Shown: positions 9,062 through 18,345 of the stretch, one piece after another | Layout: every line of letters begins with the position of its first letter | Numbering within the stretch: position 1 is the stretch's first letter | Assembly (NCBI RefSeq): GCF_004403945.1 | Contig: NZ_SOHM01000042.1 | Span: 23,984 to 87,983 of the forward strand | Length of the DNA: 64,000 nucleotides | Origin: Cryobacterium lactosi | Lineage (GTDB): Bacteria; Actinomycetota; Actinomycetes; Actinomycetales; Microbacteriaceae | Direction of reading: 5' to 3' | Translations under genes and position numbers: made by a program | The notes under the pieces: generated by a model | Database searches by the model: none | Told to the model about the DNA's origin: nothing | The model's input: the letters and a program-made list of their open reading frames with translations, nothing else

Positions 9062-10071
9062 GGGCCTTCGTTCTCACCGCTCCTCGCGAATTCGAGGTGC
9101 AGGACCTCGCCCCGCCAACGGCAACTCCCGGTAGCGTGGTGATTGACGTGCAACGGGTGGGCGTCTGCGGCACCGACGTCGAGTTCTTCACCGGCGAGAT
9201 GCAGTACCTCCACGAGGGCCACGCACGGTTTCCCATCCGGCTGGGACACGAATGGATGGGAACCGTTGCGACTGTAGGGGACGATGTCGACCCGTCGTGG
9301 ATCGGCCGACGCGTGACGGGCGACACCATGCTCGGGTGCGGCGTGTGCCGCCGGTGCCTCGCCGGCAATCAGCACGTGTGCGAGTTCAGATACGAGGTCG
9401 GGGTTCGCAACGGGTTCGCTGGGGCCCTCGCCGAGCAACTCGCGATGCCGGTCAGCGCACTTCATGCCCTGCCGGACACCGTCGATGACGTTCTTGGGGC
9501 ATTGGTCGAGCCGGGCGGAAACGCCCTGCGCTCGGTGTGGGGTGCGAACCTTGCCGCGGGCGACCGGGCGCTGATCCTCGGCGCCGGAACAATCGGACTC
9601 CTCGCCGCCATGTTCGCGAAGTCTCGCGGCGCGGAGGTCCACCTGATGGGCCGTTCGGAGCGTTCTCTGAACTTCGCCCGAGCCCTCGGGTTTGATGGAG
9701 TGTGGAGCGAATCGAAGCTGCCCGATCTGCCATGGGACGCGGTCATCGATGCCTCCAACGCGCCGGCGCTGCCGGCGAAGGCACTGGAGCTTGTCGAACC
9801 GGCCAAGCGTGTGGTCTACGTAGGGCTGGCCGGTAGTCCCAGCGTCATCGACACCAGGACCATGGCACTCAAAGACGTCACGTGCGTAGGCATCCTGAGC
9901 GCGTCGCCCGGCCTTGCCGGGACGATTGAGGCCTACGCATCCGGCGCCGTTGACCCGCGCCCGTTGGTGGCGGCCACCGTCGGACTGGACGGAGTCGGGG
10001 CGATCCTGGCGGGGCAGCGCTTCGACGAGGCCGGGGACGGGCCGAAAATGCACGTAGACCCTCGGATCTGA
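9058..10071 (+). CDS. Zinc-dependent alcohol/sugar dehydrogenase (MDR family)
   Basis: 337 residues from ATG 9058, which overlaps the stop of the FAH gene (ATGA). A longer in-frame start upstream lies inside that gene and adds no family sequence. GVCGTDVEFF near residue 38 and GHEWMG near 64 hold the catalytic zinc ligands. GCGVCRRCLAGNQHVC near 98 has the four structural-zinc cysteines, and LILGAGTIGLLAA near 175 is the nucleotide fold. Glucose- and threonine-dehydrogenase-like members oxidise a sugar or polyol. Here it would make the sugar lactone at the pathway start. It is probably the last intact gene of the operon. Confidence 0.88.
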   Translation: MRAFVLTAPREFEVQDLAPPTATPGSVVIDVQRVGVCGTDVEFFTGEMQYLHEGHARFPIRLGHEWMGTVATVGDDVDPSWIGRRVTGDTMLGCGVCRRCLAGNQHVCEFRYEVGVRNGFAGALAEQLAMPVSALHALPDTVDDVLGALVEPGGNALRSVWGANLAAGDRALILGAGTIGLLAAMFAKSRGAEVHLMGRSERSLNFARALGFDGVWSESKLPDLPWDAVIDASNAPALPAKALELVEPAKRVVYVGLAGSPSVIDTRTMALKDVTCVGILSASPGLAGTIEAYASGAVDPRPLVAATVGLDGVGAILAGQRFDEAGDGPKMHVDPRI

Positions 10072-10084
10072 GCCGGAGGACGAC

Positions 10085-10168
10085 ATGATCACTCCAGTTA
10101 TGAGCAACCCCACCACTCCGCGAGCACTCCAGCGTCATCGTGCAGACGAGAGGATCCGCGCCGCATAA
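10085..10168 (+). pseudogene. 27-codon remnant of the next operon gene at the island boundary
   Basis: Thirteen bases after the dehydrogenase stop, GGAGGA at 10075-10080 and ATG at 10085 start a frame of 27 codons that ends at TAA 10166-10168. The ribosome binding site is as strong as any in the operon, yet the product (MITPVMSNPTTPRALQRHRA and seven more residues) is too short to be a usual operon enzyme. It looks like the head of a longer protein, for example a transporter subunit, cut off by recombination. Everything downstream belongs to the mobile region. Identity of the lost gene is unknown. Confidence 0.5.
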
Positions 10169-10223
10169 GGGACGTCGACCGAACCGGCGTATTCGCGCCT
10201 GATGCGAAGATGTCGGCTACCTG

Positions 10224-10252
10224 TTGACATAATCATTATTATCGGCTAAATA
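10224..10252 (+). promoter_or_regulatory. Promoter-like sequence before the 10324 gene
   Basis: TTGACA at 10224-10229 is followed after 17 bases by TAAATA at 10247-10252. This is a perfect -35 with a weak -10 at standard spacing, in an AT-rich patch that contrasts with the GC-rich operon to the left. It would transcribe the 10324/10964 gene pair with about a 65-base leader. Confidence 0.45.
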
Positions 10253-10323
10253 CGAGCGTGAGAAACGCGACCAAACGCTATACAAAACAACGCAATTTGC
10301 TATTTATCCGCTATGGTTGGCAC

Positions 10324-10980
10324 ATGGAAATCATCTCTGGTGTCGTAGTTGAAGACTCGCTCCTAGCTGTCTTCGTCGAGATGGGCCGGCTGGGTCACAA
10401 CATCGCACTCGCGCACCACAACGACCCGGGGTCCAACGGCTTCACTTTCGGCGTGGACCGGTACCAGCGGTCATGCGAGCTCGTTAAAGACGAGCTTGAA
10501 GCCCACGGTTTCCGCGTCCGAAACAAGGGTGCCGGCCTGCGGGCGACGCGTGATGCGCTGGAGCTGCATTTCGCCACAGCGAAAACTGCAGATGTCGAGG
10601 CGTCGTTCTCGTTCGATCGAACGACCGACTCGCGTATCGATGCTGGTCGTTCCAATTCGCTGGTCCAATCAACCCTTGACGGTCTCGACCACGTGGCCTT
10701 GCCAGGGCGACAGATTATTCACACAGTATGGAGCGGTAACTCCACCAACGGCCTCATTGCCGTGAACGTCGGCCGGCTCGTTGTGGAGAACAACGAGACC
10801 GTGACGTGGTCGGCGGTGCGGCGGATCGACAAGAATGGTGTTTTCGAACCGTCAGAGGCCATCGTTATTGAGGGCGCGGCGACAACGTACATCGAACAGC
10901 CGATGCCTGAGCTCGGCCTTGAGGCCATCGCTCGGGAACCGAAGGAATCGAACGAGTCGCGTCATGCAGAGCAGAAGTAG
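10324..10980 (+). CDS. Hypothetical protein, partner of the XRE-ImmA gene
   Basis: 218 residues if started at ATG 10324; the frame opens at 10258, but the extra 22 codons are rich in basic residues and lie in the promoter-like AT-rich leader. No family was recognised. The protein is soluble, beta-rich in appearance, with an SFSFDRTTDSRIDAGR segment near residue 98. Its end overlaps the start of the next gene by 17 bases, so the two form an operon. Together they could be a regulator/effector or toxin-antitoxin type unit; that is inferred from the partner only. Confidence 0.6.
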   Translation: MEIISGVVVEDSLLAVFVEMGRLGHNIALAHHNDPGSNGFTFGVDRYQRSCELVKDELEAHGFRVRNKGAGLRATRDALELHFATAKTADVEASFSFDRTTDSRIDAGRSNSLVQSTLDGLDHVALPGRQIIHTVWSGNSTNGLIAVNVGRLVVENNETVTWSAVRRIDKNGVFEPSEAIVIEGAATTYIEQPMPELGLEAIAREPKESNESRHAEQK

Positions 10981-12055
10981 CCAAGCGGCCGCCAATTTTT
11001 CTGGAGATCGGTTGCGGCTGGCACGCTACCGTGCGGGCTTAAACATTCGGGAATTGGCTGAAGCTGTCGACCTCTCGAGCGGGGCGATCTCGCAGTACGA
11101 AACTGGACGGGCCACACCAACTCCTGCAGGACTCGCAAAGCTTGCGATGGCAACAGGTGTGCCGGCAGCATTTCTGACATTCGGGACTCGCTCCGTCTCA
11201 ATGGCAGGGCTCGAGGGCACGCACTTCCGAAGCCTGCGGTCGACGTCGAAGCAGACTCGAGCCAACGCGTGGACTTGGTCTGAAATGGTCTTGGACCTAA
11301 CCCAGGTTCTCGAGCGCTACGTTCGCTTGCCCAGCGCATCCGTACCAGTGCACACCCTCGTACCCGGTGCCAGCCGGGAGGAATTCCGTGCTGCTGCCGC
11401 GCTCGTGCGCACCGAATGGTGCCTTCCTGACGGGCCTGTCGGTCATCTTGCACGCCATATGGAAACGCACGGCATTGTCATCTCGCGCCTTACTCTCGCT
11501 GACGGAGGTATCGACGCGTTCAGCCAATACCAAAGCGACCATCCAGTTGTCGTCCTAGGGGAAAACAAAGGTGATATCGCGCGAAGTCGATTTGACCTGG
11601 CACACGAACTAGGACACCTCGTGTGTCATCCGGAGGCGGATCCTGGAGGGACTCAGGAGAACCAGGCCCACGGATTTGCAGCCGAATTCCTCATGCCGGA
11701 AGAACACATGCGTGCTGTGCTGCCCAGGCGGTATGACCTCGGCACCTACGTGAAACTCAAGCAGGAGTGGGGTGTTTCCATCGCTGCTCTCCTGTACCGC
11801 GCGCGCACCCTGGAAGTCATCACCGACGTCGCCTACAGACGTGCGGTGGTCGCCCTGAATTCGCAGTACGGGCGCCGCAACGAGCCATTCCCGCTGCAGA
11901 GCCCCGACGACCCAAGCCTTCTAGCCCAGGCGGTCGCCCTGGCCGAATCCAACGGGATCTCTCTGGATTCGATTGCAAACGACGCGCATATTGCGCTCGA
12001 GGATGCTGCGCTCATCGTTGCAGGAAGTCGTGCTCGACCGGTTGTCGCCCTTTAG
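10964..12055 (+). CDS. XRE helix-turn-helix / ImmA-IrrE metallopeptidase fusion
   Basis: 363 residues from ATG 10964; the open frame extends to 10835 inside the previous gene without family sequence. Residues 15-70 are an XRE DNA-binding domain (RLRLARYRAGLNIRELAEAV, then SGAISQYETGRATP). The C-terminal half is an ImmA/IrrE zinc peptidase with FDLAHELGHLVCH near residue 210 (HExxH) followed by AAEFLMPEEHM. Known relatives cleave or relieve a repressor after stress or phage entry, and Xre-COG2856 pairs occur as toxin-antitoxin modules. The neighbouring 10324 gene and the convergent 12130-13560 gene suggest a defence or stress-response role, unproven. Confidence 0.85.
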   Translation: MQSRSSQAAANFSGDRLRLARYRAGLNIRELAEAVDLSSGAISQYETGRATPTPAGLAKLAMATGVPAAFLTFGTRSVSMAGLEGTHFRSLRSTSKQTRANAWTWSEMVLDLTQVLERYVRLPSASVPVHTLVPGASREEFRAAAALVRTEWCLPDGPVGHLARHMETHGIVISRLTLADGGIDAFSQYQSDHPVVVLGENKGDIARSRFDLAHELGHLVCHPEADPGGTQENQAHGFAAEFLMPEEHMRAVLPRRYDLGTYVKLKQEWGVSIAALLYRARTLEVITDVAYRRAVVALNSQYGRRNEPFPLQSPDDPSLLAQAVALAESNGISLDSIANDAHIALEDAALIVAGSRARPVVAL

Positions 12056-12129
12056 CAGAACACCGCGGCGTCTCTGAGCATCGCCGAGGTGGCGGTGAGA
12101 CGTCTCGAACCAATAGGAGCCGAGCATGG

Positions 12130-13560
12130 CTACGCGTCGGGTTCTATGTTGGAAGCCGACTCTTTCCGTCGAGCGTCAACCACAGCGTAGTGAAGCATTT
12201 TGTCGACGCGAGTTGCGGCGGCCTGAACAACCGTTGGTAATTCGCGAAGGCGCTTGTCGGACGGACGGTTGGAACGGAATCGAAGGACGACGTACCAACC
12301 TTCGTCACAGTCGTCGGAGATTAAGTAACTCGGAAGTTGGGCTTCCAGACCGTTCCAAAACTTTCCGTTGTCTTCCTTCTTTACTTCGATGAGCGCCCGG
12401 ATAGAAGTGCCCGAAGATGCTTTGAAGTCGACCGGGCCGCGCCCGAGTTCAACCTCGCGGTCTATTTCGACGTTGAAGAGACGCAGGTAGTGCTGGGCCA
12501 TCCCGAGGAACACGAGCTGAGCCGCGAGCTCGTTCTTAACGGTGTGATCTTCGTTGTGGAGCAAGCTCCAGCCGCGCTGGTCCTCAATGAAATGCCGATA
12601 CTGCTCGACGATTCGGAAGATGAGTTCTCGCAGCTGATCCTGAGAGGTGACGGGCGCGATCTCCAGCGGATGATCCTTCGCCCAGTCGACGGGTTCCCCG
12701 TCCCACTGAACAACTCCCCTCGGATCGGCTGCGAAGTCATAGCCGAATAAGTCCTCGCGCGAGGTCTGATCTCGCGCCCAAGCTCGGACTCGCTCAGGGT
12801 GACGACGAGCCCAGTCCACGATGGCGGATTTCCGTACTTTGGCTCCTACCGTGAGGTTGAGCTGGCCTCGAATATCGCTGTTGAGATTCGAGTCGAACCA
12901 ATCATCGGCGTTGAGAGTTGGCAATTCGTTCAGTATCCGCCGCGGAACCAGAATGATTGGCTTTCCAGTCACCGGGTTGGTTGGCAATTGAACTGTCTCC
13001 TTCACCCATCGACCCACGTTGGGGACGACGCGCGCGTTACGGACCTCGTGTGGGTCAAGTTGCACACCGTGTCGCTGGGCAGTTTGCTGGGTGTACATAA
13101 TGAAGCGCGCCTTCAGCACATTCGCTGTGGCATCGGAGATGCGGTCGGCGCCGATGCCTTCGTTGAGGATTCCGATCTCTTCAATGTGCTCAGGCTCGGT
13201 CAGGCCCGCCGCGATCGCAACAGCGATGCCATCCGCCATTCTCCTGGCGAACTGAGCGCCGCCTCCAGATCCGTTGGTGCCCTCCGCCGTGAAACCCAGA
13301 CCAATCTCGCCTGGTTCGGGAAAGGTTAGGAGACGCCTTGCCGTGACTGCCGAAACTGAGTCTGGACCGATCGCCCGTGCGACGAGTTCGTAGCAGTGAA
13401 CGAAATGTGCGATCAGCTCGTCGTGCGCTTGGGCCCAGTCGTCGCCGGCCTCAAGGAGGAGCAGTGGGTCGATGAACAGCCTTGTGTCGATCGTAAGATG
13501 CGGATCGAACCAGTCGTCCTCTTCCCCTCGTGTGATGCCGAAGGCTTCAGAAAAGCGCAT
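12130..13560 (-). CDS. Uncharacterised protein with a C-terminal PD-(D/E)XK-like nuclease fold
   Basis: 476 residues with no family recognised in the N-terminal 370. The C-terminal 100 residues contain RGPVDFKASSGT followed by IRALIEVKKEDNG (about residues 385-410), a D...ExK arrangement typical of the restriction-endonuclease-like fold, then a hydrophobic strand WYVVLRF. It is convergent with the XRE-ImmA gene, 75 bp away. A DNA-targeting defence effector is a reasonable hypothesis. It has no transmembrane segment and no helicase or methylase domain, so it is not a standard restriction-modification component. Confidence 0.6.
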   Translation of the reverse strand: MRFSEAFGITRGEEDDWFDPHLTIDTRLFIDPLLLLEAGDDWAQAHDELIAHFVHCYELVARAIGPDSVSAVTARRLLTFPEPGEIGLGFTAEGTNGSGGGAQFARRMADGIAVAIAAGLTEPEHIEEIGILNEGIGADRISDATANVLKARFIMYTQQTAQRHGVQLDPHEVRNARVVPNVGRWVKETVQLPTNPVTGKPIILVPRRILNELPTLNADDWFDSNLNSDIRGQLNLTVGAKVRKSAIVDWARRHPERVRAWARDQTSREDLFGYDFAADPRGVVQWDGEPVDWAKDHPLEIAPVTSQDQLRELIFRIVEQYRHFIEDQRGWSLLHNEDHTVKNELAAQLVFLGMAQHYLRLFNVEIDREVELGRGPVDFKASSGTSIRALIEVKKEDNGKFWNGLEAQLPSYLISDDCDEGWYVVLRFRSNRPSDKRLRELPTVVQAAATRVDKMLHYAVVDARRKESASNIEPDA

Positions 13561-13796
13561 AGCGAGGCTTTGCGTCGGGTTGGCTCATGCCCTGATTGTG
13601 GCAGAACCGTTGTCCTTGTACGCACGAACGTGTCGAGTCCTTCGTTCTTGGGCGCGTGGCTGGCCTCTGCGCCATCTTGAAGGTCGGCAACCGTCGTGAT
13701 CGGCCCGATGAATTTCGACATGGACGCGGTGGAGGGCGCCGTAGCACGGCCCGCATCCCCGCTGAGCGGCGATGAGGATCGTGAGGCTCACAGCCT

Positions 13797-14126
13797 CTAA
13801 GAAGATTCCTGCGTTTTCTTTACCTCGCGCAAAGCCACGCCCAATCGGTCTGCGACCTCGCTACGCGATGTTCCGAGTTCAAGCATTGACGCGATTGCTG
13901 TTGCGGCGCGCTGCCGCACAACAAGGCTCTGCTTAGCAGCACGATCGTGTACAGCAGCAACCTCCTTGTGTGTTGCAGTTTCGATACCTTCGAGTGAATC
14001 AGCTGCAACGAAATAGTCGGTTGCCAGCTGTTCGAGCTTGTCCTGCTTCGCGCGGAACTCCGCTGCTTTTTCACGAGCGCGAGCCCGTGCGGTGCTCTGT
14101 TTGGCGGAATTGCGTGCCTCGGTCAT
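13797..14126 (-). CDS. Small coiled-coil / helix-turn-helix protein beside the relaxase
   Basis: 109 residues. The first 60 are charged and helical (ARARAREKAAEFRAKQDKLE), suggesting a coiled coil. The C-terminal 35 (MLELGTSRSEVADRLGVALR) read as a helix-turn-helix. It is divergent from the relaxase across a 307-bp gap, the position often held by relaxosome accessory or tra-regulatory proteins. That role is inferred; no named family was recognised. Confidence 0.6.
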   Translation of the reverse strand: MTEARNSAKQSTARARAREKAAEFRAKQDKLEQLATDYFVAADSLEGIETATHKEVAAVHDRAAKQSLVVRQRAATAIASMLELGTSRSEVADRLGVALREVKKTQESS

Positions 14127-14433
14127 GTGTGCCCCTTTCGCGGGTCAAGGAGTCTATTATGCGCGAGCCCGCCACCGAGTGGAAACCGGCCCGGTGGATC
14201 GGACAAGACCCGGCGACGGAGGTGCGCGGCCGTCTCGTCCGGGAACGCGAATGCCACCTCATTCCGAGGTTCTGATCATGGTCCTTCCAACCGGCTTGCG
14301 GCCCACTCCCCCACCTTGTTTCCTCCACCACGCCCGCTTCAGCCTTTCAGTCCTAGACCTCAAGCATCCTTATTCTTCGGACAGGAACTGGTCACACCTC
14401 TGGCATTAGCAATCAACGAGGTAAAGTGAGCGT
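14127..14433. other. Intergenic region before the relaxase, candidate oriT
   Basis: 307 bp between a divergent small DNA-binding gene and a MobF relaxase is the expected place for oriT. I see short inverted pieces such as CCCGG and CCGGG around 14210-14245 and a 38-codon ORF at 14159-14275 with no recognised product, but no nic sequence I can name. The relaxase start is preceded by GAGG at 14418-14421. The assignment rests on position only. Confidence 0.3.
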
Positions 14434-17400
14434 GTGATGACCATGCATATCCTCTCCGCGGGAGACGGGTATGTGTACTACACGAGCGAGACCGTGACCG
14501 GTGACGTCAAGCGTGAGAATGACCGTGAGCTGGGTGATTACTACACCGAGGATGGCAACCCTCCCGGTGTCTGGGTCGGTGGCGGCCTGGCCCCGTTGGG
14601 TGTGTCCGGGACGGTCACCGAGGAGCAGATGAAGGCGCTCTACGGTGAAGGGTTGCACCCGGACGCGGAACGGATCATCGCCGCCGCTCAGGCGCAGGGG
14701 AAGACAGCGACCGGGGCTATCGCGGAGGCCAAGCTGGGGCGGTCGTACTACGGCTATAGCACCGGCGGCACAGACCTGAAGGACAAGATCGACGCCGGTT
14801 ACGCTGCGTTCGAGAAAGCGGAACGACGTGAACCTAACGTCGCCGAGCGGCGCGTGATCCGGGCCCGCGAGGGCGCCCTGGCTTTCCGCGAGGCCAAGGG
14901 ACGTCCAGCCGCTGACAAGGAAGAGCTCGGCCGTTTCATCACTGCGGCGACCCGGCCGACGCAGCAAGCCGTCGCCGGATTCGACCTGGTCTTCTCCCCT
15001 GCGAAGAGCGTGTCTGTGCTCTGGGGTCTGGGCGACGAGCCCACCCGGAACGCGATCGAGGACGCGCAGGCTGTCGCTATCGCTGACACGGTGAAGTACC
15101 TCGAGCGGGAGGCTGTCGCCACCCGCGCCGGCACAAACGGCGTCGCACAGATCGACGTCGAGGGCGGTCTTATCGCAACCCTGTTCCGCCACTACGACTC
15201 CCGCAACGGCGACCCGCAGCTGCACGATCACCTGGTCGTCGCGAACAAAGTCAAGAGCGTCGATGGCAAGTGGCGGACGCTTGATTCCAAACTTCTCCAT
15301 CGTCAGGGAGTCGCCGCATCTGAGTTCTACAACCAACGTGTCATGGACGAGGTCACCAGCACCCTGGGCCTGACCACGGAGCTGCGCGAAGTCACCCCGG
15401 GCAAGCGTCCCGTGGTCGAGATCGCGGGTATCGACGAGCGCCTAACGTCGCAGTTCTCGACCCGGTCTGCGGACATCAAGAAGGCTGTGGGCCAGCTCGA
15501 GAAGGACTACCGGGCCAGCCACGGCCGCTCCCCCGACGCGACCGCACGCATCAAGCTCGCCCAGCAGGCCACCCTCGACACCCGCCCGCAAAAGCTACAC
15601 GCACGGTCCCTCGCTGCACTCCGCACTGAGTGGGCAGCGAAGGGCACTGAACGCGTCGGCGCATCCACCATCCGAAACCTCCTTACGGACGCCCGTGCCG
15701 CAGCACGTGCCACGGACGAGGCGAGGACCGGGCCGTGCCTGGTCGACCTCGACCGTGCTGCCCGCGAGGTCGTCGCGACGGTGTCGGAGCACCACGCGGT
15801 CTGGGGTCCGCACATGATCGAAGCCGAAGCCCGACGCTGGGTCCAGAACGAAACCAGCCGCGGCCCCGTGCCCGCCGGCACCGTGGAGCAGATCACACGG
15901 CGAGCGTTGGAGACGGACTCGATCGCGGTCACCCCGCCAGCTCCGCATGGTGCGTTCCAGCCGCTGACCCGTCGGGACGGGGTGAGCATTTACGAGCACA
16001 AGGGCCGCATGCTTTTCACCTCCACCGGGCTACTGGCCGCCGAAGACACCCTGCTTGCGGCTGCCCGCACCCGGTCAATCGCCCCGGTGACCATGGCCGA
16101 GTTCGACCGGACCGCCGCGGCGCACAGCGGCCCACTTGACGCCGGCCAGCGGGCCCTTGCCCGGGAGTTCACGACGTCGGGCACACTGCTCGTCGTTGGG
16201 ACTGGTCCCGCAGGTGCGGGTAAGACAACCGCGCTGGCGTTGGCTGCCCGCGCTACCGAGCACGCCGGTGGCCGGCTGATCGGGTTGGCCCCATCCGCGA
16301 CCGCAGCCACCGTGTTCCGTGACGCTGTGGGCGTGCCAGCGGCGACGATCCACTCGTTCGTCGGCGCCTACGACACCCACGGCGACGCCACACCTGACAG
16401 CCGCCACCCAAACGAGTTGAAGCTGCGGCCGGGCGACATCGTCGTGGTCGACGAGGCGGGCATGGCAGGCACCGTCAACCTGGCGAAAGTCACCAGCATC
16501 GCGGAACGCCACGGCGCCCACGTGCGCCTGATTGGTGACGACCGTCAGCTCGCCGCCGTCGAATCCGGTGGAGCGCTGCGCCTGCTGGAACGTGAAGTCG
16601 GCTCAGTCCAACTCGAGCAGATCCACCGGTTCGCCTCTCAGGCTGAAGCCGAAGCATCCCGGCAACTGCGCGACCCGGCCACGGTCGGTGACCCGTTCCG
16701 TTGGTACGTCGACAACGACCGCGTCACCGGCGGCAGCATCGACCGGATGACCGACAACGTGTTCGCGGCCTGGCAGCACGACGACGAAGCCGGCAAGAAC
16801 ACGGTCATGCTGGCCCCGCAGAACGTCACCGTCACCGACCTCAACACGCGGGCGCAGGCGTACCGGATGGGTGCCGGCCAGGTTTCCGGGCGGACGTCGG
16901 CGCAGCTGCGCGACGGCCTGGCCGCGTACCAGGGCGACCGGATCGTCACCCGCCTCAACGACGCCACCCTCCGCACCGGCCGCGGCACGGACCGGGTCAA
17001 GAACGGCGACGTCTGGACTGTGCGGAAGGTGCACGGCGACGGCGCGCTGACCGTCATCCACGCCGGGCATGGCGGCCGCATCACCCTGCCGGCCGAGTAC
17101 GTGCAGCGAAACGTTGAGCTGGGCTACGCATCCACCATCCACCGCGCGCAGGGCCTGACCGCCGACACCGCACACGTCCTGGCCGACGCGTCGACGTCGC
17201 GAGAACTCGTGTACGTCGGCCTGACCCGTGGCAAGGAAGCGAATCACCTGTACGTCGAGACTGAGGATGCCCAGCCTGTCAGCGACGTTCTGGAGAGCAT
17301 CGCCCGCCACAGCGCCGGATTGCTCTCCGCGACCGAAACCATCCGCGCCGAACAAGCCCGGGTCGATGACCTGGTCACCCTTATCGACCAGTACGGCGAC

Positions 17401-18249
17401 GTCGCCGAGCGCGCCAACACGGTCCGATTCGACCAACTCGTGCACCGCACCCTCCCGGGCGCAGAGGCCACCAGCCTCACCGACTCCGAAAGCTGGGGCG
17501 CTGTCAACGCCGCCCTGACCCGCGCCGAAACGCAGGGCCTGGACGCAGCCACCGTGCTGCGGGAATCGTGGAACGAACGAGAACGTGGAACGGCCGAAGA
17601 CGTCGGCGCCGTCCTGTCCTACCGGATGGAACGACGCCTCGAGACGGCCCCCGCCCTCGACCAAGCCGTAGAACCCGACCGGCCGGCCGTCCCGGCGTGG
17701 ATCGCGGACCGGCGTGCGCTCGACTCCCCCGGCACTGACCCCGCCTGGCGGGAGCACCTCGCCGAACGCTACGAGTACTTGTCCGTGCGGCTTGAAGAAC
17801 GCGGCACCTCAATCGTGACCGAGCAGCCCGCCTGGGCGCAGCAGCTCGGCGACGTCCCGGCCGAAGGGGCGCCGCGCGAAGAATGGGTGCGGCTTGCTGC
17901 CGAGGTCGCCGTGTTCCGCGACCGCTACAGAGTCGACCCTGGCCAAACCGACGCCATCCCCGCGGCCTACCGCGAGCGTGCCGTGGGCGCGGAGCTCGCT
18001 GCCCGCGTGGCAGCGCAACACCCGGCGCAGACCCCGAGCGCCCAGCCGGACGCAACAGGCACTGGACGGCAGAAGCCCCCAACCGCGCTCGAAGCGATGC
18101 GAGCGGCGAACCGGACCACAGCCGACAGGCAGCGCGAGGCACAGCGTGCAGCGGGCCTCACGGTCACGGCACGCCAAGCGGATCGTAGCGACCAGGCCGC
18201 AGAGCAACGCGAGGACCAGCGCACCCGGGACAACGGCCGAGAGCTTTAA
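14434..18249 (+). CDS. traA: MobF-family (TraA/TrwC) conjugative relaxase-helicase
   Basis: 1271 residues. The N-terminal TrwC domain shows the catalytic tyrosine region (AGDGYVYYTSE near residue 10), FSPAKSVSVLWGLGD near 188, and the HUH metal-binding histidines in QLHDHLVVANKV near 262. The second half is a RecD-like helicase: Walker A GPAGAGKTTALALA near 590, Walker B VVVDEAGMAGT near 670, and STIHRAQGLTADTAHV near 905. The enzyme nicks oriT, stays covalently bound to the transferred strand and unwinds it. The start could be GTG 14434, ATG 14437 or ATG 14443. The C-terminal 250 residues are charged and probably disordered. Confidence 0.92.
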   Translation: MMTMHILSAGDGYVYYTSETVTGDVKRENDRELGDYYTEDGNPPGVWVGGGLAPLGVSGTVTEEQMKALYGEGLHPDAERIIAAAQAQGKTATGAIAEAKLGRSYYGYSTGGTDLKDKIDAGYAAFEKAERREPNVAERRVIRAREGALAFREAKGRPAADKEELGRFITAATRPTQQAVAGFDLVFSPAKSVSVLWGLGDEPTRNAIEDAQAVAIADTVKYLEREAVATRAGTNGVAQIDVEGGLIATLFRHYDSRNGDPQLHDHLVVANKVKSVDGKWRTLDSKLLHRQGVAASEFYNQRVMDEVTSTLGLTTELREVTPGKRPVVEIAGIDERLTSQFSTRSADIKKAVGQLEKDYRASHGRSPDATARIKLAQQATLDTRPQKLHARSLAALRTEWAAKGTERVGASTIRNLLTDARAAARATDEARTGPCLVDLDRAAREVVATVSEHHAVWGPHMIEAEARRWVQNETSRGPVPAGTVEQITRRALETDSIAVTPPAPHGAFQPLTRRDGVSIYEHKGRMLFTSTGLLAAEDTLLAAARTRSIAPVTMAEFDRTAAAHSGPLDAGQRALAREFTTSGTLLVVGTGPAGAGKTTALALAARATEHAGGRLIGLAPSATAATVFRDAVGVPAATIHSFVGAYDTHGDATPDSRHPNELKLRPGDIVVVDEAGMAGTVNLAKVTSIAERHGAHVRLIGDDRQLAAVESGGALRLLEREVGSVQLEQIHRFASQAEAEASRQLRDPATVGDPFRWYVDNDRVTGGSIDRMTDNVFAAWQHDDEAGKNTVMLAPQNVTVTDLNTRAQAYRMGAGQVSGRTSAQLRDGLAAYQGDRIVTRLNDATLRTGRGTDRVKNGDVWTVRKVHGDGALTVIHAGHGGRITLPAEYVQRNVELGYASTIHRAQGLTADTAHVLADASTSRELVYVGLTRGKEANHLYVETEDAQPVSDVLESIARHSAGLLSATETIRAEQARVDDLVTLIDQYGDVAERANTVRFDQLVHRTLPGAEATSLTDSESWGAVNAALTRAETQGLDAATVLRESWNERERGTAEDVGAVLSYRMERRLETAPALDQAVEPDRPAVPAWIADRRALDSPGTDPAWREHLAERYEYLSVRLEERGTSIVTEQPAWAQQLGDVPAEGAPREEWVRLAAEVAVFRDRYRVDPGQTDAIPAAYRERAVGAELAARVAAQHPAQTPSAQPDATGTGRQKPPTALEAMRAANRTTADRQREAQRAAGLTVTARQADRSDQAAEQREDQRTRDNGREL

Positions 18250-18345
18250 CCGGCGACTGACCACCGTTGTCCCACCCGCACGCCCGGAATCTGGTGTCGT
18301 GGATGGTGACACCCCTCCCGGATGGATCTACGATCCGTCCAATGA

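Noticed and set aside
10168..10260. tRNA-type attachment site at the island border
   Set aside because: No tRNA fold, integrase gene or repeated att sequence was found near the border.
13413..13721. Minus-strand 102-codon frame starting MSKFIGPITTVADLQDG
   Set aside because: The first residues look plausible, but half of it overlaps the nuclease-like gene in another frame and there is no ribosome site.
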